This document shows positions 10,117-20,376 of a stretch of 64,000 bases of DNA, in pieces. The translations under genes were made by a program, and so were the position numbers. The first letter of the stretch is position 1. Each line of letters opens with the position of its first letter. The stretch is from Campylobacter hominis ATCC BAA-381 (lineage in GTDB: Bacteria > Campylobacterota > Campylobacteria > Campylobacterales > Campylobacteraceae): positions 682,001 to 746,000 of the forward strand of contig NC_009714.1 of NCBI RefSeq assembly GCF_000017585.1, given 5' to 3'. Under the pieces are notes generated by a model. It was given only the letters and a program-made list of their open reading frames with translations. It did no database searches and was not told the DNA's origin.

Positions 10117-11564
10117 TGCCTAAAAGAGTTGCTGTAATCGATCTTGGTTCTAATTCCATGAGGCTTGCGATTTTTGAGCGCACAAGCAGGTTCGGATTTT
10201 ATATTCTTGCCGAGCATAAACTTAAAATTCGTCTTGCAAACGGTGCTTATGAAAATGGCGGAATGCTTCAAATGCCTGCTATGCAAAATGCTTTGGAGGC
10301 ATTTTTGGAGTTTAAAAGTCTTATAAAAAGCTACCGCGCAAATCGTGTGCTTTGTGTCGGAACTTCCGCGTTAAGAGACGCGCCGAATAAAAACGTTTTT
10401 ATAAATATGGTAAAAAAAGCCGCAAATATCTCCATAAGAGTGATTGATGGCACCAGTGAAGCGAATTTCGGAGCTATTGCAGCGTTAAATTTGCTTGCAA
10501 ATTTTACAGATGCCACTACGCTTGACATAGGCGGAGGTTCCAGTGAACTTGCTTGCATAAAAAATAAAAAAATAGTAGATAAAATTTCATTAAATATAGG
10601 AACTGTCCGCTTAAAAGAGCTGTTTTTTGATAAAAGAGATTTAAGCGGACTTGAAGATTTTGTTAAAGAGCTTATCGATAAAATTCCAACTGACTTTAAA
10701 AATGAAAATCTTATAGCAATCGGCGGAAGCGGACGCGCACTAAGTAATGCCATTATGAATTTACAGGAATATCCGCTAAAAATCGTGCATAATTTTATTT
10801 ATGATTATAATACTTATAGAAATTTTATGAGTCAGATTATAAGATCAAAAGCGATTGATTTAAACAGATTTCCTATTAAAAAAGATCGATATGATACTAT
10901 TCGTGAGGGTGTATTTATTTTTAGGCAAATAGCTGATTTTTTGGGCGCTAAAAAAATTATTACAAGCGGAGCAGGTGTTCGAGAAGGAGTGTTTTTAAGC
11001 TCTATTTTAGGGCGTGGCACGCGTTTGCCGGAGAATTTTAACCCAAGCCTTAAAAGTCTGCAAGATAGATTTAGCGTAAAAAATAGCAATAATATCGCCA
11101 AATATGCTAAAAATTTATTTGAAATTTTAAGTCCGCTGCATAAACTTGATGAAAAATACAAATATTTGCTTACGAATGCCGCTAAAATTTGCGAAATAGG
11201 GCTTAAGGTAGGATTTTATGCCAAACATCTGCATGCAAGTTATCTTGCATTGAATGCTTTAAATTATGGGTTTAAACATGACGAAAAAGTGCTTATAGCG
11301 GCAATTATAGCGCTTCACGGTAAAAAAGAGCTTGGCGTGGAATTTAATGATATAAAAAAACTTTTGCCAGGCGAGAAAATTGTAATTTGGCTTAGTTTTT
11401 TGCTTGAATTTGCGAGAATTCTTAATGAAAATAGTGATAAAATTTTTGCTCTGAACTATAATAATTTTAATTTAAAAATTGTCGGTGCAAAAGAAAATTT
11501 AAATTTAAAGGAAAGTATAAAAAAACTTCCAAAACCCGCTATTTTTGCTATAAGTTTAGTATAA
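10116..11564 (+). CDS. ppx: Exopolyphosphatase / pppGpp phosphohydrolase (Ppx/GppA family)
   Basis: A 482-residue member of the actin-like ASKHA phosphatase family that hydrolyses polyphosphate and/or the pentaphosphate alarmone. The N-terminal phosphate loop VIDLGSNSMRLAIFE (7-21) and second loop TLDIGGGSSEL (about 138-148) are present, followed by an HD-like helical C-terminal domain. Sequence alone does not separate Ppx from GppA activity. It overlaps the fdxB stop codon by 1 bp. Confidence 0.88.
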   Translation: MPKRVAVIDLGSNSMRLAIFERTSRFGFYILAEHKLKIRLANGAYENGGMLQMPAMQNALEAFLEFKSLIKSYRANRVLCVGTSALRDAPNKNVFINMVKKAANISIRVIDGTSEANFGAIAALNLLANFTDATTLDIGGGSSELACIKNKKIVDKISLNIGTVRLKELFFDKRDLSGLEDFVKELIDKIPTDFKNENLIAIGGSGRALSNAIMNLQEYPLKIVHNFIYDYNTYRNFMSQIIRSKAIDLNRFPIKKDRYDTIREGVFIFRQIADFLGAKKIITSGAGVREGVFLSSILGRGTRLPENFNPSLKSLQDRFSVKNSNNIAKYAKNLFEILSPLHKLDEKYKYLLTNAAKICEIGLKVGFYAKHLHASYLALNALNYGFKHDEKVLIAAIIALHGKKELGVEFNDIKKLLPGEKIVIWLSFLLEFARILNENSDKIFALNYNNFNLKIVGAKENLNLKESIKKLPKPAIFAISLV

Positions 11565-11861
11565 AAATATTTTAAGCCAAAATTTAATTATCAAGTTGCT
11601 TGATTATATTTTAATAACAAAAATACTGTTTTTATAAAATATAACAACGTCAAAAAAATATTAAAAACTTGCCGATTTTTTAAAAATATACTTGAAATTT
11701 TAAAAATTTTAATTTAAGGCATAAATTTTCAATCATTAAAAAATTTGTAAATATTTGAAATTATTCTCTACGCGGTGAAAATTTTTATGCATTTTTTTAT
11801 ACGATTTGGCTTATTATTTTTATAAAATTTTTAAATTTACAACTTAAAATTTTGAGTTGAT
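11565..11861. other. AT-rich intergenic stretch downstream of ppx
   Basis: Nearly 300 bp with no readable gene. It would have held the rest of the phosphoethanolamine transferase whose N-terminal relic follows, but no catalytic-domain sequence could be read. Confidence 0.4.
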
Positions 11862-12265
11862 TTACAAAATTTTTTGCATAAATTTTGTATTAATCTGTGT
11901 TAATATTTTAATAAATTTAAACAAAACTATTTTAAAATTTAAAAAGCTTTTTATTTCAGTAAAATCCGTATTTATGACACTTGCAACTATTATTTCATCT
12001 ATGACAATATTATAACTTTGCATAAAATATACACAAACAGTACCACAAAACAGCAGTAAAATTGCTAAAATTTTTGTTAAAAATGGATTAAAAACAAAAA
12101 GTAAAATTGTAAAAAATACTATAAATATTTTTGTAGTAAAAATAAAATTCGAATTTTGATAAATATAATTAAAAAAGCTGAAATTTAATACGGTAATTGT
12201 CAAACTGAAAATAACTGTAAATTGTACAGATAAAATTTCTAACTTTTTATTCTATTTGCAGTCAT
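11862..12265 (-). pseudogene. N-terminal relic of a phosphoethanolamine transferase (EptA/EptC-like)
   Basis: The frame from TTG 12203 contains three membrane segments and the sequence YFMQSYNIVIDEIIVASVINTD, matching the periplasmic edge of the EptA/EptC N-terminal membrane domain (DUF1705: YFM-x-Y-x-VVID and later TD). The frame is open further upstream. An ATG at 12265 starts MTANRIK and joins this frame if one A is added in the A5 run near 12243-12247. The frame ends at 11862 after a premature stop, and the periplasmic sulfatase-fold catalytic domain is missing. The product would be inactive. A different, intact phosphoethanolamine transferase is at 33520. Confidence 0.65.
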
Positions 12266-12312
12266 AAAAAATTCTCTAATTAAAAATCTCGTTATTGTAT
12301 CAAAAAATATTT

Positions 12313-12334
12313 AAATGGTGCAAAAGCACCATTT
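12313..12334 (-). terminator. Hairpin downstream of flavodoxin
   Basis: AAATGGTGC (12313-12321) pairs with GCACCATTT (12326-12334) around an AAAA/TTTT loop, 14 bp past the flavodoxin stop. AT-rich flanks on both sides make it a plausible terminator. Confidence 0.7.
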
Positions 12335-12347
12335 TTAATTAGAATAA

Positions 12348-12827
12348 TTAGAAATTTAGGCTTTCGGCCCATTTTTCAGCACGACTTTTCCAATCGCTGT
12401 CGCCTTTAAAATCAACAACAAGACCGATAAATTTGTCATTTATAAATGAACGGGAAAAATTAAATTTATATCCGTTTGCATCTGTCGCACCTATAATTTT
12501 TGCTTTTTTTAACACCGGCAAAAATGCGCTAAGCCCGCTACAAAAGTCATTTCCGTGTCTTTCTTGATTTCCTACACCGACAAGAGCCACTTTTCTTCCA
12601 TTAAAATCGGTTTGATTTAAAAGTCCTAATTTATCGTCAAAATTTGCAAAAATTTGTCCGTCACCATGTGTAGAGGCGGCAAAAATAAAGCCATCATGTG
12701 AGTTTAAATCATTTTCATTAAGATTTTTCGCCTCAATTACATCCGCTTTTAAAATATCGGCAATAAACTCTGCAACTTCCTTTGTATCACCACCTTTTGT
12801 AGCATAAGACACTAAAATTTTACTCAT
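12348..12827 (-). CDS. fldA: Flavodoxin (long chain)
   Basis: FMN electron carrier; in Campylobacterota it accepts electrons from pyruvate and 2-oxoglutarate oxidoreductases. The phosphate-binding loop ATKGGDTKEVAE lies at residues 9-20, and STHGDGQIF plus GVGNQERHGNDFCSG are the isoalloxazine loops. At 159 residues it is short for a long-chain flavodoxin, but it contains the loop typical of FldA. Start ATG 12827 has the RBS AAGGAGAAAT. It is monocistronic. Confidence 0.9.
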   Translation of the reverse strand: MSKILVSYATKGGDTKEVAEFIADILKADVIEAKNLNENDLNSHDGFIFAASTHGDGQIFANFDDKLGLLNQTDFNGRKVALVGVGNQERHGNDFCSGLSAFLPVLKKAKIIGATDANGYKFNFSRSFINDKFIGLVVDFKGDSDWKSRAEKWAESLNF

Positions 12828-12968
12828 TATTTCTCCTTAAAATAAAATTTGTTATGATTTTAGTCAAAAAAGATAAATATTTTTACTTTAATGCGTATTA
12901 AAATGTATTTCGAAAGTATTTTATTGATATTTTTATGATTGATTAAAATTTGATTGTGTTGAAAAAAC

Positions 12969-13011
12969 AGTGGCTCCGGATGCTGGATTCGAACCAGCGA
13001 CCAAGCGGTTA
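12969..13011. repeat. Left attachment-site repeat (copy of the tRNA-Asn 3' part)
   Basis: 43 bp identical to 23005-23047, which covers the CCA end through to the anticodon loop of the intact tRNA-Asn. Here the match stops abruptly at 13011, leaving a partial tRNA. This is the expected left junction of an element integrated in the tRNA by a tyrosine recombinase. Confidence 0.9.
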
Positions 13012-13156
13012 CTTAAATGCCTATATATCAGTGTTTTAGACTACTAATCATCTCTTTAAGGTTCAAAATTTATGTTCCTTAAATTTTCCCAAAAACCATC
13101 TTATGTAGTTCTTAAACTACTTTACAATACAAAAAATTAATTAAAAAAAGGCTTAA

Positions 13157-13327
13157 ATGTTACAAATATTTTTAGCAATTATTGCAATACTTCTAGGATT
13201 TACTGGAATAGGTTTAATAATATTACTTAGTTTATTCACTAAGCAGATATTATTAGGTTTTATAATATTAGTTATATTCATTTATGGAGTATATGAATGG
13301 ATAAGAGATAAATTAGATGGATTTTAA
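13157..13327 (+). CDS. Small two-helix membrane protein of the element
   Basis: A 56-residue ORF from ATG 13157, preceded by AAAAAAAGG. Almost the entire product is hydrophobic, with two predicted membrane segments (about 2-24 and 31-47), ending in a short charged tail (EWIRDKLDGF). The size and topology would suit a holin or another small phage membrane protein, but no family is recognised. It ends directly at a bidirectional terminator shared with the large broken gene. Confidence 0.6.
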   Translation: MLQIFLAIIAILLGFTGIGLIILLSLFTKQILLGFIILVIFIYGVYEWIRDKLDGF

Positions 13328-13353
13328 AGACTAGATATGAAATCTAGTCTTTT
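13326..13353. terminator. Bidirectional terminator between convergent element genes
   Basis: AAAGACTAGAT (13326-13336) pairs with ATCTAGTCTTT (13342-13352), with T runs on the outer side of both strands. Confidence 0.85.
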
Positions 13354-13357
13354 ATAA

Positions 13358-13965
13358 TTAAAGTTTAATTTCCTTACCACTTAATATCTCTAAACCATCT
13401 GGCATAAATGCTAAATTCATCATATTTTCAAGAAGTTCTATAGGATTATTTACATAAGCTCCTAAAACTCCATTAGCAGCTTTTCTAGGTAAGAAAGCTT
13501 CATAAGAGTTATCTATATCTAAGTTAAAAGCTTGATCTGCTAATTCAGTACTTCCTAACATAAGCAATACATTTAATGGATGTTTTTCTAAGTTTTCTTT
13601 TAATACTCTTTGCATTCTAGTAGGAAATTTAATAAAATAAAATACACCTATATCTTGTAAAAACTTCATCCATTTACTTGTAGGTAAATCATAGTCTATA
13701 AAATTATCTCTAAGAACTGGAATAATATCTTCTGATTTCATTCCTTGATTAAGCATATTTTGATATACACACCATCTAGCTACAAAATCTGAATATTGAG
13801 TTATATCATGTAATACTTTAAAAGCTTTAGTACCTTTATTAATATTAGTTATATCTATTACATCTTGTAGTATTGAAGGCATCTTATCATAAGTATTATT
13901 TAAAATAAATTTCTCTAATTTAGAATCTTCATTAGTTTCCAGATCTTCAACAATATTTGTAAAAA
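13358..13965 (-). pseudogene. Phage-like giant protein, C-terminal fragment
   Basis: The frame is open from the A5 run at 13961-13965 to the stop at 13358; an ATG at 13882 gives 174 residues. It contains HDITQYSDFVARWCVYQNML and LPTSKWMKFLQDIGVFYF, and ends in ILSGKEIKL. It joins the preceding 754-residue frame if one base is added in the A5 run (T5 to T6 on the coding strand), so the two are parts of one gene. It recalls conserved C-terminal parts of very large phage virion proteins (ejected or virion polymerase-type), but this is memory, not a match. Probably non-functional as it stands. Confidence 0.6.
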
Positions 13966-16240
13966 TCCAGCATCTATTAATGGTGTTACTGGATTCTTTT
14001 TTAAATTCTCTTTTATTACATCTATACTTTCTTGTACATTATACCCAGCTTCTTTTTTAATTTGCAATTTAATTAATTTACCCCTTTCATTTCTATAATC
14101 TTTTAAAAATCTAACACCTTGTAATTGCATCTTAACACTATCTATTGGATTAACTCCAAGAACAACACATTGCATAACATTAGATATAATATTTCCCATA
14201 AATACTGCTGGAGTTTTAATAACTATTTTAGCTTTATCTTTCATTGCAACTAGTTTTAATATTTCTTCTGCTATTTGAGAAGTAAATTTCATTGCTCTAT
14301 TTCTACTGCTTTTATATAATTCACTATTAGTAATACTTAAAGACTTAAATCCAAACAATCTAACAAGCATATCTTCTCTAATAGGAATTTCTATTTTTTC
14401 TTTATCATTTAATGGATCATTTTTCTTAAAATAAGCTTTTAATTCTTCTCTCATTTCATAAGGTATCATTCTATATAAAGTTCTTATTTTAGGATCTTTA
14501 GAATTAGGAGAAAGTCTAACTATAGGTCTTTGTGGTTTAGTTTTATCAAAGCTTTTATCATATTCTTCAATGATTAAATCTGCAATTTGTTTATTATGTG
14601 CTTGAGAATATACTTTATCAGCCATAATACCATACATTGAACCTACTGTATCAAAAATATCTCTATCTAAACCTAGGTATTTTTCTTTACTTTTTTTAGA
14701 CATTACATATCTAAAATCATCAATATAACCATAATCTGCATAAATAGGAACTATACTTTCATTATTGTTATTTAATTCTAAAGTATTTCTATTTCTATAA
14801 TCTATTCCTTTAAATAATAAATCATAATTTTGTTTAAATACTTGATTTTTAAACTTATCAGTTTTCTCATTAAATCTTTGAGAAGCTTCATCTACTCCGA
14901 AATTATCAATATCCATTTCTAATATTTCTTTAAAAGTAGTTCCTCTACTATTACTATTTATAAGTCTTGTAGCTGTTCTATTGTAACTTACTTCTGGACT
15001 CCAAGTATTAAGAAATATTCCTCTACCATCGTCTAATTTTTCATTTACAAGTATATATCCTTCAGAAGCTAATTTATCAGCATTTTTAACATAATCTATT
15101 TTTAAATCAACTTGTGATTCATAGTTTTCAGCAGAATATCCTTTTAATTCATTTCTAGGATTATATTTAAAAATAGTTTCTCTTGATTGTTCTTTATACT
15201 TTTTAAGAGTATTCAATAGATATTTTACATCATCGTTTCTATCATTAAAAGTATCTTTTAGAAAATTAAAATCTCCTTTATTTATATTCTCTAAAGCTAG
15301 TAAAGTAATATACTTATCATAATTTTCTATTAATGATTGAGATATATCAAAACCAGAAGTAATTACTTTATCTTTATCTAATCCATCAAAATTTAAAATA
15401 CTGTAAGCATTTAAAGCTATTCCATTACCTAAACTTTTACCAGTTAGCATAAATTCTGCTAATTCCATAGCTTTAATTGATAAATATTTATCTATATGTT
15501 TAGTCATTTCTGGAATTATTTTATAAGTTTCTTTAGCTTCTTTAATTACTTTATCAAATAAAGCTTCTCTCATAGCTTTAGGATCTTGTAAAGCTTCTTT
15601 TAATTCTTCCATAGATAAAACACTTAGATCAGTATCTAATATACTTCTTCCAAAAGATTGAGCTTCTTCTTTAGAATATTCTTTACTCATTATCTCTTTT
15701 AAAGCTTGGCTATGTTGATATTTTAAAGTATTTCTATAAGCATCTATTCTTGAACTTTTAGCTTGTAATTCTTGAGCTTTTCGTTGAAATTCATCTGGTT
15801 TTGTAAAATCATCTATTAATGACTGAATAGAACCACCATATCTCCATATATTAGGATATATTTCAGCCATTAAATCTCTCCATATATTTAGAGCATCTTT
15901 ATCATTGTACATTAAAAAGAGATTTTTAAATATATTCTTTAATGATGTAATATGTCCTACTTTTTTAGGATCGATTTCTTGAAAAGTTTTACCTTTAGAT
16001 ATTTTATAATCTGCAAATAATTTACCTATTTTATCATACCATTTATCATTAATAGGTTTTAAAACATTATCCATAAATGATTGCATTGCTAATTTAATTT
16101 TAGAATCTTTAGCATTCATATTATTGTTTACTCTAGCTATTTCATAAGTAACATATTCTAATGAAGCTAACATATTCATATCATTACTTTGTTTTTTAAT
16201 ATCTCTATCAGAAAGAATATTTAATATTTTACCTAATACA
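13915..16240 (-). pseudogene. Phage-like giant protein, central fragment
   Basis: A 754-residue frame from ATG 16179, open upstream to about 16240. Lys- and Asn-rich and mostly helical. It includes KIVIKTPAVFMGNIISNVMQ near its end, a hydrophobic patch in an otherwise soluble protein. The frame leaves the gene at the A5 run (13961-13965), where it picks up an out-of-frame tail ending at 13915. Upstream it connects to the 16229-16804 frame by a 1-nt shift around 16240. Function unknown; a phage structural or ejected protein is the best guess. Confidence 0.6.
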
Positions 16241-16804
16241 TTCTATAGTAGTTTTAGTATTTGTATATTCAAAAGAACTAGCATTAATAGTCATATTCCC
16301 ATCATTAAACCATTGATGACCATTTTCTTTTTCATATTTTTTTATATCTAATCTAAGCATTATAGGAGAAGGATCAGAAAAAGAATAATAAGTAGTAGTT
16401 CTAGCGAATACTTTCATTCCAGCTAATTTAAGTTTTTTATTAATAGAGTTATATTCTTCAAAGAATATACTTAGATTAAGTCCATATTGAATATATCCGT
16501 GATATATTCCTTGATTTTGTTCTTCTACAGTAGATTTAGAAAAATCTTTAACATTTACATAAAGATATAAACCACTTGCATTAGGTTCTACTCCAGTAAA
16601 ACATTCTTTTGTAAATGTTTTATTAGCTACATATCTCTTTACTCCAGCTATTCTAAAAGCTATATTAGGTCTATTTTTATATTCTTTAGCTGATAATGGA
16701 GTATTAAATGTTTTAAACTTAGTTCTATATCCTTTTAAATAATTAACTCCATAAATAGGTCTATACTCATACCTAGTTCTATGTTCTCCCTCTATAGTAA
16801 CAAG
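16229..16804 (-). pseudogene. Phage-like giant protein, second fragment
   Basis: A continuous frame of about 190 codons with no good start of its own (only a late ATG at 16417). It follows the 442-codon frame if one A is removed from the AAAA run at 16805-16808, giving GYKLVTIEGEHR. It ends in a TAA at 16229, just after the point where the next fragment's frame should take over. It contains beta-like segments and many aromatic residues. It is one internal part of the same large gene. Confidence 0.6.
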
Positions 16805-18107
16805 TTTTATATCCTATAAGATATGCTCCATTTGGTAAAGTGCCAGATCTTTCATAAACTGCTTTTTCTGCTTCTGTCAGTTTCCTTACACCATAAACTG
16901 GTTCAATTTCATTATATGGTTTAAATCCATCACATAATTTATCAAAATACTTTAAAACAGCTTTTAAATACTGTACATAAAATCTATTACTTCTATTAGC
17001 TTTTATAGTAGCTCCAAGAAGATTAACACATTGATAAATCTCTGCATATTTAGTATTTTCACTATCATTAAGTTGCTCTATAATATCTTTATCTTCTTTT
17101 TCTTTCTTAGAATATTTTAATTTCCATTTTCTCTTATATTTAGCTCTTTCTAAAGCTAATCTCCAATATTTATGCTCTTTAGGTTCTTTTACACCTAGTT
17201 TTTTAGTACCATTAGGTATTTCAGATCCTTTTATAGGATATACAGCACTTAATCTTTCTAATAGTTTTTCACTTGTTATAGTGTATTTATCAGCTACATA
17301 AGCTAATTTTTTAATTCCTAAAATATCTTTATATTCTATGTATATTCCATTAGGATCTTTTTCTTTTCTTTGTAGATATGTAATTAAATAAGTAGGTACT
17401 TTTATAGTTATCATAGATTGAGCATATTTATAGAATTTCATTCTAAATTCTCTATCATGTTTTTCTATTGGAGTAGATAACGCTTCTTTAATAGTATTTT
17501 GAAGACTTTCGACAATATTTTTAGGAATATTATTACTTGAAAAGCTACTCCAAAATTCTTTTTGAATTTCCTCTTCAGTTTTCATCATACCTATCCAAGT
17601 ATATTTAGCACTTACTTTAATAGTTGTAGAATCTTTTTCTTTATCTATAATATCTATGTGTAATTGTTCTTCATCTACTTTTTTATTTTTATCATAATAA
17701 TCTACATCATATTTTTCTTTTAAATTATCTCTCAAAGGTTTAAAAATAGTTTCTTCCATTACATTATTAACATCTAAGTCAATATTTAAATCTTTCTTTA
17801 AATCTAATTGAGCAGGTTCTATAGGTGGTGTAAGTGATCCATTAGGAGAGTTAGGTGTAGTATTATTAGGTACTCTATTTAAAGCAACAGCTTTATATCT
17901 ATCTAAATCTACTAAATAAACTATGTCATCTTTTATAAAAGTAAATTTATCATAATTAAAATTATATTCTTTTAAAGCAAGAGATAATATAACTTTTTTT
18001 TCTAAGAATGGATTAGTTTCAGTAGTTGAAAGTATTTCTTTAATATCTGGAAATATCTTTTTAAATTCCTCTATATCTACTTTTATTGTTTTTTTCCCCA
18101 AGCTCAT
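16779..18107 (-). pseudogene. Phage-like giant protein, first visible fragment, 5' end replaced
   Basis: A 442-residue frame. Its apparent start (ATG 18107, MSLGKK) lies inside the serS fragment read in another frame, so the true N-terminus has been lost at the junction near 18095. The product is highly charged, with a Pro/Asn/Thr-rich linker (about 78-97) and Lys-rich helical C-terminal segments. The frame runs off into TGYKTCYYRGRT-like sequence after the AAAA run. Together with the three downstream fragments it makes about 1,580 codons of one gene. Confidence 0.6.
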
Positions 18108-18528
18108 AATGAGGTTTTGGAGTAAAAGTAAAATTAGGAACTTCTAAAACTTTTTTAAGTTCAACATTTTCGTTTTCATCTTCTCCAAAAGGCACATCAT
18201 CATCTATTATGTTTGGGATGTGAGATGCTTTTTGATCTAGATTTTCTTGAATAGAATTTACTATCTCTTGCAATTTTTGAATATTTTGTTTATTTTCTTC
18301 AAGCTCACTTTTAAGTTCAGTTATATCTTCACCATTTCTTGCTTTTATGCCAACTTCTTTACTTTTTGTGTTTTGAAGTGCTTGAAGATTTTCCAACTCA
18401 AGTTTTTTTGCTTTTAAGTCGTTATAAACAGCTAAAAGCTCTTTTAATGCCTCTTTGCTTACTTTTTTTGCGATGAGTTTTTTATTAAACTCATCAAAAT
18501 TTGTTTCTATTAGTTTTAAATTTATCAT
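18061..18528 (-). pseudogene. serS: Seryl-tRNA synthetase, N-terminal fragment
   Basis: The first about 145 residues are the SerRS tRNA-binding coiled coil: MINLKLIETNFDEF start, helical arms, then HIPNIIDDDVPFGEDENENVE and FTPKPHYELGE, the end of the arm region. The next 265 or so residues, including all catalytic class II motifs, are missing. After LGEK (near 18095) the frame reads into phage-like sequence and stops at 18061. It keeps its RBS (GGAGAATAAC). It cannot charge tRNA; a full serS must exist elsewhere. Confidence 0.9.
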
Positions 18529-18597
18529 AGTTATTCTCCATAAAATCGATATTTTATCGAAATTTTGATTTAAATAGGCTAAAATTGGAGATTTATT

Positions 18598-19287
18598 TTA
18601 TTTTTTAATATTTTGAAATCTTTGAATAATTCCAACTATTTTATCTAAATCTTTTTTAGAATATGGTACTGAAATAGTTATTTTCATGTTATTTGAGTTG
18701 TCTATTAACTCATACCATGATTTTACTTTTTTTATGGTTATATCTTTTAAATTCATAGTGTAATTTTTTTTGTAAAATCCAAACTCCATGCTTTTCGTAA
18801 TTTTACCATTATAAATAGTTATTTCTTTATTCGCTAAAAGTGAAATTGGGAAAAACATTACCCCTATGAGTATAATAACTTTAATAAATCTTTTGCCTTC
18901 TTCTTTTTCGGGCGTTAGTTTTAAAAATCCATTTTCGCATTTTGGATCATTTTTGTCTAGACATTTTATTTGTATTTCACCCTCGTATGAGTAAATTCTG
19001 CCATGTTTTGAGTCTAAATTTCTAAGTGTTGCACCATAAAATTGGTATTTTTGTGTTTCTAAAATTAATTTTATATATTTATCATGATAAATTCTAGGAG
19101 GTTCAGTGATTGTATCATAAATAGCATAGGTAAAAAGTATAAAAATAAAAAGCGAAAGTGAATAAGAGAAAATTTTTATTGGATAAAAAATTAACTTTGT
19201 GCCTTTTACTTTCCTAAAAGACACAAAATAAAACAAAAAAAGACCAAATATAACTGTGACGAGAATTAAAATTAATAAAACTCGCAT
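18598..19287 (-). CDS. Uncharacterised membrane protein with three hydrophobic segments
   Basis: A 229-residue protein. Hydrophobic segments lie at about 3-23, 39-59 and 130-148, and a polar domain between the second and third contains CLDKNDPKCENG. The C-terminal 75 residues look like a PH-like soluble domain with alternating strands ending in a helix. No enzyme motif is seen. It lies in the bacterial block inside the element, in the order serS', this gene, CopD-like gene. Function unknown. Confidence 0.6.
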   Translation of the reverse strand: MRVLLILILVTVIFGLFLFYFVSFRKVKGTKLIFYPIKIFSYSLSLFIFILFTYAIYDTITEPPRIYHDKYIKLILETQKYQFYGATLRNLDSKHGRIYSYEGEIQIKCLDKNDPKCENGFLKLTPEKEEGKRFIKVIILIGVMFFPISLLANKEITIYNGKITKSMEFGFYKKNYTMNLKDITIKKVKSWYELIDNSNNMKITISVPYSKKDLDKIVGIIQRFQNIKK

Positions 19288-19311
19288 CTAAATTTAAAAC
19301 TCATCAAATTT

Positions 19312-19755
19312 TTATCCGGCATATTGAAAATATACAGCTAAAAAAACAATAAATGCCGATAAAATAAGCGCTAAAGGATGTATATCTCCAAGTGGGCTAG
19401 GGCGCTTAAGGATGAATTTAAAGCTTAAATTTGTAGCAACTGCGATAAAAATAACAAATGCTAAAAGCACTTTTATCATAAAAAATATCTGTAAATTTGA
19501 GTTAAAGTATCCACCAGCATTGCTTCCAACCCATCTTGTCATCATAAGTCCACCAGTTAAAAGTAGCAGTAAAACACAAAATGGCATTATTTTCACTCCA
19601 CTTGAAGTGATAGCTTTTTTCATTTTTTCACCAGTTTGATTATCAACTTTTTTTAAAGCCATTTTAAAAACAACAACATCAAAAAATAGATATCCCACGA
19701 AAATTATCGCACAAAATAGATGAACAATCTTAGCGTATTCATATACTCCCATCAT
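19312..19755 (-). CDS. CopD-like four-helix integral membrane protein
   Basis: A 147-residue protein with four hydrophobic helices (about 7-27, 55-75, 91-112 and 127-145). HLFCAIIFVGYLFFD at the start and the SNLQIFFMIKVLLA stretch resemble the CopD/DUF2269-like family of small membrane proteins found in Campylobacter. These are sometimes linked to copper or haem but are mostly uncharacterised. Start ATG 19755 (or 19752) has the RBS AGGAGAAAT. It appears intact. Confidence 0.65.
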   Translation of the reverse strand: MMGVYEYAKIVHLFCAIIFVGYLFFDVVVFKMALKKVDNQTGEKMKKAITSSGVKIMPFCVLLLLLTGGLMMTRWVGSNAGGYFNSNLQIFFMIKVLLAFVIFIAVATNLSFKFILKRPSPLGDIHPLALILSAFIVFLAVYFQYAG

Positions 19756-19812
19756 TTCTCCTAAATTTTAAGTTAAAGCCAAAATTATAATAAACTTTTA
19801 TAAATGTTTTAT

Positions 19813-20373
19813 CTATAAATTCCACAAATTTTTATTTTCCAAAAATTTTTTATCGGCACTGCTTTTATTTCCCTCGTAAGTATTTCCCACAAAGATAAAT
19901 TTAAGATCATTTCTGTTTTTTAAAAGCTGTGCTGCTTCATAAAATATCTTCAAGCAAAATATCACAACAAACAACGTATAAAAGCTCCTTATTTTGCGAA
20001 TAAATAGGAACTGCCATAGTAACTTTAAGCTTGCTATCAAAAGTGTCAGGATATGGCTCACAAAGATAAGCTTTTTTTTCTTTTACAGCTTTTTATAATA
20101 TGACTTAGTGCTTTTATCTTCACCTTTAAAAGTGTTTTTTACACCCTTAACAGAAAAAACTAAATTATCACTTATTTGATAGCCATTTTTATCTAAAATA
20201 TAAAAAGTATCATATCCCATAAGTTCATCTGAGATATCTTTACAACTTTTTAAGATTTTTTCTTCATCTATATCTTCACTAAAATTTGGTAAATTTTGAC
20301 TGAAAATATAACTAAGATAAGCTTTTATTTTAGACTTTGTTAGTTTAAATTCTTCAATTTCTCTAATTATCAA
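19813..20373 (-). pseudogene. Cache-type sensor domain protein, frameshifted and truncated
   Basis: The frame 20373-20083 (96 codons) has the look of the first half of a dCache/PDC sensor domain (DELMGYDTFYILDKNGYQIS). It breaks in an A run near 20087-20091. After adding one base the frame continues KAVKEKKAYLCEPYPDTF and VTMAVPIYSQNKELLYVVC, which is typical of Cache domains (AVPIY). It stops again near 19945, and a third frame (to 19813) reads AAQLLKNRNDLKFIFVGN, perhaps part of a different protein. At least two lesions are present, and no signalling output domain remains. Confidence 0.65.
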
Positions 20374-20376
20374 ATA

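Noticed and set aside
12969-13011. A second complete tRNA-Asn gene
   Set aside because: Only the 3' 43 bp match; the D arm and the 5' acceptor strand are missing, so it is an attachment-site remnant.
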